Assembly: GCA_017429985.1 (NCBI GenBank)
Contig: JAFRNW010000019.1
Span: 1 to 64,000, forward strand
Length of the DNA: 64,000 bases
Reading direction: 5' to 3'
Source of the DNA: Clostridia bacterium
GTDB lineage: Bacteria > Bacillota > Clostridia > Christensenellales > CAG-138
Below the pieces are notes generated by a model that saw nothing but the letters and a program-made list of their open reading frames with translations, made no database searches and had not been told where the DNA came from. Below, piece by piece: positions 54,022 through 61,617 of the stretch. Positions within the stretch are counted from its first letter, which is position 1, and every line of letters starts with the position of its first letter. The translations under genes were made by a program, and so were the position numbers.

Positions 54022-55227
54022 TCACTCCTGCGGTGTCCAGAACACGCTGTTCACATAGTACTCGATCCCGGTGCGCTGGCGGCCGACGAGAAAGTGCGCA
54101 TTGATGCGCTTCTGGATCACATTGCAGTTCTCGCGCGTGGTGTTGATAAGGAGCACCAGATACTGTCCTTTTCCGTAGCGGCACATTGCGTCACCGCGGC
54201 GGATCGAACGGCGAATTGCATCCCCCATCCTGCTGACCAGCTGATTCAGGACATCTCCCTCGCGCATGGGATTGCCTTTACTGTCCACAATCGTGCACAG
54301 CATGATGTATACCGACTGTCCTCCGCGCTCAAGCATGCGTTCGACCATGCGATAGATTCCAAGGAACACCGGGTAGTTGCAAAGGTATCCGCCTTGCGAT
54401 CTGTCGTGCGCCCCGGTAAGTTCCGACTGGATCTGATCCAAGACAGCGTGCCGGTACTGCATCTTTTCCCCGAGCCGGTCGAATTGCTCCATGAGCCTCT
54501 TCGACGGCCTCAGACCCTGCTCGTTGAAATAAAACTGGACCGTGCTGTCATATAGCTTCCGTGCATCTTCCGCGCGTCCAAGTGAAACGAGTGCTTCCAT
54601 GGTGATCGTTTCCCAATCCGCGAGAGGATCGATCCGGGCGGCATAAAGGCCAAGGTCCTCCATCTGGAAATAATCCTGACTGACTCGGAGGAGCTCAGAC
54701 GCCCGCTCGACAGCGGTGCAGAACAGCTCCTTGTATCTTCTGGCTTCCCGCGCAGCCCAAACGGCGCTCGTATGAAATGTCAGGAACTCTCCGCTGTAGG
54801 CATAGCATGCTTGTAGGTAGAGGGACAGCCGTTCATCCAGATCCTTTGTATTCTCCGCCTCGTGGAACAATTCCTCAAAGGTGAAGGCATCCACGACGGT
54901 GGGAACGGAATCCGACCAGCGAAACACGCCCTTTGTCTGTTCGATGCAGTTTTCCGCCGGAATCCCGGCTTTCAGAAGTTTCTGCTTGGTGTTGTAGATG
55001 ACGCTCTGGAGCGCATGATGGATGTTGTTCATGTCCCTGTCGCTGAACAGCAGCTCTTCCAACTTGTCCCGGGACACGCCCTTTTCCTTTTCATGGATGA
55101 GGATCTGCAGAAGGCTGGTGTTCTGGGAATCGATCGCCTTGGAACCGCCGGCGACAAGTTTCCCGTTCCAACGGAGAGAAAAGCCTCCGAGCATTCTTAC
55201 ATACAGAACGTTTTCCTGCTCTTTCAC
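54022..55227 (-). CDS. SARP/BTAD-type regulator with degenerate GGDEF-like C terminus
   Basis: 401 aa from a GTG start with GAAGGAG. The N terminus VLYVRMLGGFSLRWNGKLV and NIHHALQSVIYNTKQKLLKA form the winged-helix DNA-binding domain of SARP proteins. Helical BTAD repeats follow (about residues 115-265). The C-terminal 130 residues show GGDEF-like spacing (DAIRRSIRRGDAMCRYGKGQ then YLVLLI) but lack the GGDEF catalytic motif, so it should bind rather than make a nucleotide, if anything. It may control the adjacent secreted protein gene. Confidence 0.82.
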   Translation of the reverse strand: MKEQENVLYVRMLGGFSLRWNGKLVAGGSKAIDSQNTSLLQILIHEKEKGVSRDKLEELLFSDRDMNNIHHALQSVIYNTKQKLLKAGIPAENCIEQTKGVFRWSDSVPTVVDAFTFEELFHEAENTKDLDERLSLYLQACYAYSGEFLTFHTSAVWAAREARRYKELFCTAVERASELLRVSQDYFQMEDLGLYAARIDPLADWETITMEALVSLGRAEDARKLYDSTVQFYFNEQGLRPSKRLMEQFDRLGEKMQYRHAVLDQIQSELTGAHDRSQGGYLCNYPVFLGIYRMVERMLERGGQSVYIMLCTIVDSKGNPMREGDVLNQLVSRMGDAIRRSIRRGDAMCRYGKGQYLVLLINTTRENCNVIQKRINAHFLVGRQRTGIEYYVNSVFWTPQE

Positions 55228-55839
55228 TTGGATCTCCTTCGTCGCGGAGGTTTTCCGCGAAAAAACCCGATTTCATCCGCGAAAACGTCAAACACGTGCG
55301 GATTTTCTGTTCAGTAGTAACAAATCATTCTACCACGTACGGAATCTGTACGCACGTTTTTTATCGAGATAACGGTGTCAAACATCTCATATTCTGACAT
55401 CCATTTATATGCGTTAACACGTGTTCGTTTCCTTTCGGTTGAGTCTGCTAACAAAAAACGATGAGACGTTCCGTGTTCTTTTTCAATCTCTTTTCCGCTA
55501 TTCAGTTTTCAAGCTTTCCACAAAAATCGTTGATGAACCACAAAAAAAGCCCATCGTTCCGACAGGCGCTTCATATCCGCTCCGCGCCATCGGTCAAGCT
55601 TTGGCACCTTGCCGTGCGGTCAACGAGATTGTCTCTCGCACGCTCTTTATGGCACTACGACTGTAACAGTTTGGATCCTGCGCGTCAAAGCTTTTCTACG
55701 GATCGGATCATATCACCTCATGCTTTACTGAACCGGAAAAGCCAGACCCCTGCCAACACGAGCAAAAGCCCCAGGAATATCGTTCCTGGGGCTTCTGCAG
55801 ACTAGCTGTGGTTCATTGTTCGTCGGAGGTTCCAATTCA
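55228..55839 (-). other. Intergenic stretch with terminator and an unexplained repeat-like block
   Basis: At 55767-55793 AGCCCCAGGA / TCCTGGGGCT plus a minus-strand TTTTGCT is the terminator of the large secreted-protein gene. At about 55460-55690 lies GC-rich sequence with no good ORF; on the minus strand it ends with CTTGAAAACTGAATAG, similar to the tails of clostridial rRNA spacers. I see no gene. Confidence 0.45.
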
Positions 55840-58800
55840 TCAGAACGCATTCTCAATGGTGAAGAAGTCGTATTCCGGGTGCGCCTCGTCGTAGGAATCC
55901 CTGTCAAGGACCGGGGAATAGGTCGCTACCGCGATCGTTCCCGCTTCGGCGTTCAGGGTAATCATGCGGAAGAAGCCGAGGCCGTTTTCTACGTCTGAAG
56001 CGTAGTTGTACATGATCGCGTTCGCGCTGCGTCCGTCTTCATAGGCCTTGCTCCAGCGCGCTGCGCCTTCCGCATTGCCAGAGAGGATCAGGGAAACGTT
56101 GCTGTTGACAGCGACGATCTCGGATTCGACCAGTTTGCCGAACGCTGTCAGCGTTCCATGATCGAGCGTGTCTGCCGGATTCTTTTCGATGAAGTCATTT
56201 ACAAGGAGAATCACGGTATATTCCGAATACGCGGCAAGCATGTCGTTTACGTACTGGATCCATGCCTGCTGAGCACTGCGCTCTTCATCTGTGGCATTCC
56301 CGTCGAGCACCTTCTGGCTTCCGATGCCTACCATAAGGACCTGATTGTCGGCAAACGGATGGACCCAGACGCTGCCGTTACTGTTTCTTTTTGCTGCTTC
56401 AAAGATACCGTTGCTGAGATAATCCGTATAATCTGCGTCGGCACCGACTTCGTTGCATCCCGCGATGTTCAGATAGGGAAGTTCGCCGTTCTTTCTGTTC
56501 ATCCCGTCCAGCGCATCACGGATCAGCTTCCAGGCGGCTTCGTCCTTGCCGTCGGCAACCGCGTTCCCCGTCCCGATTAGAGCGGATGCTCCAAGGAATC
56601 TGTTCTCTTTCAGATACCGGATCATTGCCTGGTAGGCTTCCGCCTGTTTTCCACCCGCTGTCAGATCAGTATCCGAGGTGAGGATGAAAGACATCGAGCC
56701 GATCATTCCGAGAGGAACCTCTTCGTCCGCAATGGTCGTGGTGGTTGATTTTTTGGTCGGAGTATCTTTTTTCGTTTCCGCCGTGAATGAACCATGGATC
56801 GTTACATCCTGCGCCGGCATCGTGAAGGTCTCACTGTCCCATCCGCTGAATGTATACCCCTTCGCGACAGCGTTTTCCGCGATAACGACCTTGCTGCCGA
56901 ATTTTCTGGCCGTTGCTTCCGGAAGCTCGGATGCACCGGAAGGAACCTTGCCGGAGTACTCATAGGAAACCGTGTACTGATTGCGGTCGTAATAGAGGTT
57001 CAGGACCAGGGAATCGTCCAGTGCGACCGTTCCGTCGGATATGGACGCTGCTTCATTGTAGCGGAAACCTTCGTAGCTGTTGGCGTCCACGCTGATCGCT
57101 TTTCCGGTCAGAGCGCTTTCTTCTTTCTTCTCGGCGAGCGTGTATCCGTCTGTGTCCGCATTTTCGAGGTAATGGTTGACCGTGTACAGGGAGGCCGGAA
57201 CATGGCTGTTGGTGATCACTGCGCGGTTTGCGCCATCGCTTGCAACGGCCTTTTCATATCCGTCCGCAACTTCCGTTTCATCCGCGCTGTACCGGATCAG
57301 CTGATCGGCAGCATAGGCGTCCAGACCCGAGAAGGTGTAAGACCATCCGTTTGCTTCGGAAAGGACCGCTGTCCTGCCTTTGACCGGTTTTCCGTTTGCA
57401 AGAAGCTGCACGGAGACGCTGCCCGGACGGATCCCGTCCTTGTCGTCCGCGTCGTTCCAGACTTTCCGGACGGAAAAGCTTGTCGTGTATTTCGCGTAGA
57501 CGTTGTATTCCTTCGCAGTATTCGCATTCGATGTAACTGCGGGGAGTTTATACTCGAATCCCTTGGAAAGGAGTTCCCCTTTCTCGTTGTACCAGCCCTT
57601 GAACGAGATATCCGCCTTGGATTCTTCTTTCGTCAGGGAAGGCTCATAGCTGTACACGGAGATTCCGGACTTGAACTGCTCCTCGCTGTGTGCCAGCGTG
57701 CCTTTCACATACCAGTTGACCGTAACGGAGGGTTGCCATTTCGCAAGGAAGGTAATGGTCTTCGTGCTCCCGGGCGCCTGATCCGCGCCGTCATAGGTGA
57801 AAGATCGTCCGGCAGTATAGATCGAACCGTCATCGGTGTTGTACCAGTGAACAAACCTGTAGTGACTGACCGGTGTCTTTTTCGACGGATCCGAGAACGT
57901 ATGGGTGAAGCTGGAGGCGGAATCAAGATTGCTCCAGGAACCGGAACCGGTAGAAACGTTGTCGATATAACGGTAGTTCAAATACCAGTTCTGCGTCACT
58001 TCGTATACCGGGGAGATGCTGATGCGGAGATCGCCGTTTTCATCTTCGGTGAACAGTCTTGTCGAACCATCGGTGAAGTAGACCGTTGCTTCGTTGACAC
58101 CGCCGGAGGACTTGTTGCAACGGAACGCGATCTTGGAGATCTCGCTGCTGCCGCCGGCCAGCGTGAATGCGTTCAGGAACTTGTAATTCGCTCCGATCCC
58201 GGAAGCTGTCCGGTTCTTGCCGCCCACATAGGAGAAGAATCCGCTGATCAGTTTGGTCTGGTTGGATGCCGTGAACGATACATACTTTGTCGCAGGAACT
58301 GCTTTTCCGCCGACAGCGCTTACGGTTGCGTCATAGATGCCGGTAATCGCAACGACGATGGACCCTTTGCTGAGCGTGTCGTATGCGGCGGTATAGGTCT
58401 TGTCTCCGCTGACGGACACGACGTTCGGCGTGAATTTCGAAAAGACATAGTAGTTTTTGTCGCTTTCAGCAGATTCCCGGACGGGCGTCTCTCCGCTGTA
58501 TGCGGGAATGGAACCCTTCGCGGCGTATTCTTCCTTCAGCACTGATCCGTCCCAGTTTGTCCAGGTGATCAGGTACATTTCCGAAAAGACCGCGGTGTAG
58601 ACCTGATCGCTGTCCGCTTCCTTGACCGCGGGAGTCCAGCCTTTGAACTGATATCTGCACTTCGCAGAAGCCGCTTTCTCGGGGACTGCGCCAGTATACG
58701 AGGGAATAATTCCCTCTTCCACTTCTTTTGTCATAAGGACTGTTCCGTCCGCGTTTTTCCAGGTAATGGTATAGAACACGGGAACAAGCTTGGTCTCTTC

Positions 58801-59415
58801 CTCTTCCGCGTCTTTGAACGTTTCTTCCTCTTCGGTTTCGAGAGCTTCGGGCAGAGCTTCTGCGATTTCTTCTTTCACCTCAGAAAGCTCTTCTGCATTT
58901 TTATCGGTATCCGCTCCGGAAGCTTCCGCGGCGGACTCCTCGGCTTTCTCCTCTTTCAGGGCCTCGGAGAGATCGGCAATCTCCTTGTCGCCAGCCTCTT
59001 CGACGGCTTCAGAAGCAGCCTGCTCCTCCTCCTTCTCTTCCCGGATTGAAGCCTCATTGACCTTAACGGAATCCGCTTCTTTGATTTCGGCGTTTTCCGC
59101 TTTCTTTTCTTCGGCAGCTGCCGCGATTTCGCTGGAAGCCGGCTTGCTTTCGGCCCTGTCTGCGACGTCTTCCGCCTTTGCTTCCTCAGCTGTGCTGGTT
59201 TTCTCTTCTGATTCCTGCTTGGCAGGACGGATCTCTTCTTTCATTTCCGAAGACTCAGAAGCTTTTTCCGTCTCCTTGACCGCCGACTTATCTGCGATCG
59301 GTTCAGACGGCATGTCCGACACATCGGATCCGTCGGCAAGAGCCGTCGGAACGAGCGCCGCAAGCATCATAACAGCGAGTGTCAGGGAAAGGATTCTCTT
59401 CAAAAACGACTTCAT
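55840..59415 (-). CDS. Large secreted repeat protein with degenerate phosphoesterase-like C terminus
   Basis: 1191 aa. Signal peptide 1-27 (ILSLTLAVMMLAALVPTALA). Residues about 30-205 are Glu/Ala/Lys/Ser-rich and probably helical. Then two Flg_new/InlB-type repeats (YTITWKNADGTVLMTKEVEE and YLITWTNWDGSVLKEEYAAK), a middle region, a Cna_B-like domain (FSVRKVWNDADDKDGIRPGS), a MucBP-like part (VNHYLENADTDGYTL) and another InlB-like repeat. The last 270 residues resemble a calcineurin-like phosphoesterase whose metal motifs are changed (IAGCNEVG for GNHE, LSGNAEG for SGHxHG). No LPXTG or other clear anchor is present. Confidence 0.85.
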   Translation of the reverse strand: MKSFLKRILSLTLAVMMLAALVPTALADGSDVSDMPSEPIADKSAVKETEKASESSEMKEEIRPAKQESEEKTSTAEEAKAEDVADRAESKPASSEIAAAAEEKKAENAEIKEADSVKVNEASIREEKEEEQAASEAVEEAGDKEIADLSEALKEEKAEESAAEASGADTDKNAEELSEVKEEIAEALPEALETEEEETFKDAEEEETKLVPVFYTITWKNADGTVLMTKEVEEGIIPSYTGAVPEKAASAKCRYQFKGWTPAVKEADSDQVYTAVFSEMYLITWTNWDGSVLKEEYAAKGSIPAYSGETPVRESAESDKNYYVFSKFTPNVVSVSGDKTYTAAYDTLSKGSIVVAITGIYDATVSAVGGKAVPATKYVSFTASNQTKLISGFFSYVGGKNRTASGIGANYKFLNAFTLAGGSSEISKIAFRCNKSSGGVNEATVYFTDGSTRLFTEDENGDLRISISPVYEVTQNWYLNYRYIDNVSTGSGSWSNLDSASSFTHTFSDPSKKTPVSHYRFVHWYNTDDGSIYTAGRSFTYDGADQAPGSTKTITFLAKWQPSVTVNWYVKGTLAHSEEQFKSGISVYSYEPSLTKEESKADISFKGWYNEKGELLSKGFEYKLPAVTSNANTAKEYNVYAKYTTSFSVRKVWNDADDKDGIRPGSVSVQLLANGKPVKGRTAVLSEANGWSYTFSGLDAYAADQLIRYSADETEVADGYEKAVASDGANRAVITNSHVPASLYTVNHYLENADTDGYTLAEKKEESALTGKAISVDANSYEGFRYNEAASISDGTVALDDSLVLNLYYDRNQYTVSYEYSGKVPSGASELPEATARKFGSKVVIAENAVAKGYTFSGWDSETFTMPAQDVTIHGSFTAETKKDTPTKKSTTTTIADEEVPLGMIGSMSFILTSDTDLTAGGKQAEAYQAMIRYLKENRFLGASALIGTGNAVADGKDEAAWKLIRDALDGMNRKNGELPYLNIAGCNEVGADADYTDYLSNGIFEAAKRNSNGSVWVHPFADNQVLMVGIGSQKVLDGNATDEERSAQQAWIQYVNDMLAAYSEYTVILLVNDFIEKNPADTLDHGTLTAFGKLVESEIVAVNSNVSLILSGNAEGAARWSKAYEDGRSANAIMYNYASDVENGLGFFRMITLNAEAGTIAVATYSPVLDRDSYDEAHPEYDFFTIENAF

Positions 59416-60034
59416 TTGGAACCTCCGGTTTCGGATCCGCCGCAGCAGATCTCTTTTTCATGTCTTTAGTCTAACCGGGGTGCTGTCACTAAAATAATCA
59501 AAAAAAGCAGAATAAAAAGGTAATTTATCAAAAATTTAGGATCTTCAACAAAAGTTGTGGAAAGCTTGCCTCGTTGAAGGCAGTGATAGGTATTTGATCA
59601 AGGTAAAGAAGTAGTCGTCATTGCGGTATCCGCAGCCGACACGCTTCGTGACCTTGGTCTTATTATTGAATCCTTCCAGCTTTCCGGTACTGATCGGATA
59701 AACCGTTTTAAGATCCTTGACCTGAAACACGCCTATACACTCGTGTTTGAGTACATTGAAGCTTTTTACAATACCGTCAGAATCCATAGCCATTGTAATT
59801 ACATGTCCCCTGATCAGTTCGAAAAGCTTTACCGCAAGCTCACCGTTGCTTAAGGGGATGACCAGGAACCTGTTCTCAGTATTTATTCTCTATGTGGAAA
59901 ATCTCTCATTTTAATTTGCGCTAAATCTTGACATAGGACCACACGGATACCCTTCTCGAGATCATCCGTAATCTCTTTCATTCTTTCATGTTGCTGATCT
60001 GCATCTCTGTCTCCTCTTTTTTGGTAAAAGAAAA
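59416..60034 (-). mobile_element. Transposase remnant (ISL3-like) and flanking decayed sequence
   Basis: Only the C-terminal 70-80 residues of a transposase survive (59545-59793), including YPISTGKLEGFNNKTKVTKR and GCGYRNDDYFFTLIKYLSL, typical of ISL3-like DDE enzymes. The sequence around it up to about 59945 shows no intact frame; GGTCCTATGTCAAGATTTAGCG (minus strand, about 59915-59936) may be an IS end. Not functional. Confidence 0.6.
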
Positions 60035-60055
60035 ACGCCTGCAAAGCAGACGTTT
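60035..60055 (-). terminator. Terminator of the double GNAT gene
   Basis: AACGCCTGC aaa GCAGACGTT stem (one mismatch), followed on the minus strand by TTTTTCTTTT. Confidence 0.65.
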
Positions 60056-60088
60056 AACCAGACAAACTGGAATTTGTCAGTGTGCCGG

Positions 60089-60961
60089 TCAAAGTGATCT
60101 CTGCATACAATACATGGTATGCCCCTTCGGATAATCCTCAAGCACGCCGGTCACTGTCCCATAACCATTCTTTCGGAAAAACCCAACGTTCCAATCATAT
60201 GCTTCAAGAAACACGACGTCGGCCCCGTTTTCTTTGGCCTCCCGCTCATACTCGCGGAGCAGCCGGGTACCGATCCCTTGCCCCCGGTATGGCTCGTCCA
60301 CCCAGAGCGCATCGATATCCGTGCCGTTCCATCCGTCTACGCCACCGACAAGACCGGCTATGATCCTGCCGTTCTCATCCGTGACCTTTTTCTCGATGGA
60401 AACGTATTCGTGCCCGCGCGGCGCGAATGCTTCGACGTGTCTGCGCAGTCTGCCGGAGAGGAACTCCGCATCCTCTTTGCCGCCCGGGACGATCTCATAT
60501 TTATTGGTGTTTGAAGGATCGTGTTCAATTGCGGTTTGATCGAGCCTTTTCGTCATGAAATAGTGCTCATGTCCCTTCGGAACACCCGTCATCGTGTCAT
60601 TCACCATATAGCCGTGGTTTTCGTAGAACGATTTTGCCTGAAAATCGAAAGTTCCGACCATGGCGAGATAGCAGTCAAGCTCTTTTGCTCTCTTCTCAGT
60701 CTCCTTGATCAGCGCGGAGGCAATACCCTGACGACGGTATGCTTCCTCTACCCACAGATCGAATATCGACGCTGTCTTCCGTTCATCGACTGTCAGAATA
60801 CATCCGCCGAGAAGACTTCCTTTTTCATCTGTGACTTTATACACGAATTCTTCTTCCTCGGCACCTTCTTCAGGCGGAGCGATGGTATCGAACACCCGGC
60901 CTGCCTGTTCTTCAATGTATTCAGCGTCTTCTTCAGAACAATGCATCATATTGAATGACAT
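60089..60961 (-). CDS. Tandem GNAT N-acetyltransferase
   Basis: 290 aa made of two GNAT domains, residues about 1-145 and 155-290. Acetyl-CoA loops are VEEAYRRQGIASALI and VDEPYRGQGIGTRLL. Both halves end with a similar GxPKGHxxYxM motif (VPKGHEHYFM, YPKGHTMYCM), so the gene arose by internal duplication. Substrate unknown; resistance to an antibiotic or detoxification is possible but not shown. Confidence 0.88.
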   Translation of the reverse strand: MSFNMMHCSEEDAEYIEEQAGRVFDTIAPPEEGAEEEEFVYKVTDEKGSLLGGCILTVDERKTASIFDLWVEEAYRRQGIASALIKETEKRAKELDCYLAMVGTFDFQAKSFYENHGYMVNDTMTGVPKGHEHYFMTKRLDQTAIEHDPSNTNKYEIVPGGKEDAEFLSGRLRRHVEAFAPRGHEYVSIEKKVTDENGRIIAGLVGGVDGWNGTDIDALWVDEPYRGQGIGTRLLREYEREAKENGADVVFLEAYDWNVGFFRKNGYGTVTGVLEDYPKGHTMYCMQRSL

Positions 60962-61332
60962 TTCATTTCCTCCTCAAATCCCGATTAGCTGAGATCATTA
61001 TCCCAAAGAAGGAATGTCATCGCAACCGCGGGAAGTCAATGTTTTCAATGACTTTATCGGATGAATTTTCATTCGGAATCATTGTATATATGAGGGAGGA
61101 GACAACCGGGAAAAAGACGATAAATACCTGTCAAAAAAACATGATTAAAATAAAAATGTAGTAAAATGTAGTAAATCTGAAAAAACAGCTTAGAAAATGG
61201 TCGTTGAAAATGTATAAAAGCACGGTTTATGCATTTAGAATGGAAGGCTGATGCTGATCCGAGTTGTACCCCCATCAATAACGGAAGCGAAAAAATAAAA
61301 GTCCCGAAAACGTTGATTTTTCGGGACTTTTT
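60962..61332. repeat. Right arm region of element B with terminator
   Basis: No gene. It holds ATGTAGTAAAATGTAGTAAATC (about 61157-61178), an inverted repeat AAATGTATAAA / TTTATGCATTT (about 61208-61237) and the hairpin GTCCCGAAAA / TTTTCGGGAC with TTTTTT (about 61300-61332), the same order as at the right end of element A. Confidence 0.7.
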
Positions 61333-61409
61333 TGGCGTGCCTGGGAGGATTCGAACCTCTGCCCTTTGGAGTCGGAGTCCAACGCTCTTTCCAGCTGAGC
61401 TACAGGCAC
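61333..61409 (-). tRNA. tRNA-Arg (anticodon CCG), complete
   Basis: 77 nt including encoded CCA. Acceptor GTGCCTG / CAGGCAC, D arm GCTC-AGCTGGAAA-GAGC, anticodon arm TTGGA-CTCCGAC-TCCAA (CCG, reads CGG), T arm AGAGG-TTCGAAT-CCTCC with one A-C mismatch at its base. Its D and anticodon arms differ from those of the split chromosomal gene, so it was brought by an element and now probably serves as the functional gene. The promoter at 61589-61617 reads through the orphan 5' half into it. Confidence 0.93.
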
Positions 61410-61452
61410 ACAATAAAGTTTATGCATTTTTCAAGAACCATAGACCGTCAGC
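61410..61452. other. 43-bp remnant between two tRNA-Arg sequences
   Basis: On the minus strand the orphan 5' half continues as GCTGACGGTCTATGGTTC and then TTGAAAAATGCATAAAC before the complete tRNA. The last part resembles the arm inverted repeat near 51013 (CTTGAAAATGCATAAAC). It is probably what remains of a further element at this site. Confidence 0.5.
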
Positions 61453-61491
61453 GTCGGAGTCTGTCACTCTATCCAACTGAGCTACAGGCAC
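61453..61491 (-). pseudogene. Orphan 5' half of the original tRNA-Arg(CCG)
   Basis: GTGCCTG-TA-GCTC-AGTTGGATA-GAGT-G-ACAGA-CTCCGAC, then unrelated sequence. ACAGA pairs with TCTGT of the 3' half at 43405-43449, not with the copies at 51141 or 61333. It is thus the host promoter-proximal part of the disrupted gene. Confidence 0.85.
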
Positions 61492-61588
61492 AGGGCGCGG
61501 CTGGGATTCATGGACCGGCGTACCGGAAGCGTGACCCGTTCGTGATCACCCCGCGGATCTTTCCGCGATGGTTTTGCGCGCGAAAATA

Positions 61589-61617
61589 ATTATATCACAT
61601 CGATTCAGTCAGGACAA
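61589..61617 (-). promoter_or_regulatory. Promoter of the tRNA-Arg locus
   Basis: On the minus strand TTGTCC (61612-61617), a 17-bp spacer and TATAAT (61589-61594), overlapping the end of radA. It originally drove the now split tRNA and should now drive the imported copy. Confidence 0.5.

Larger units (their letters stand above)
51179..61377. mobile_element. Integrase-less tRNA-targeting element B (CIME-like)
   Basis: Bounded by tRNA cores at 51179 and 61371. Its left arm repeats that of element A and its right arm repeats the right arm of element A, in the same orientation, so both belong to one recombination family and are stacked head to tail. Cargo: RCC1-like protein, frameshifted NUP-family gene, BTAD regulator pair, large secreted protein, transposase remnant and double GNAT protein. 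No recombinase. Confidence 0.65.
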
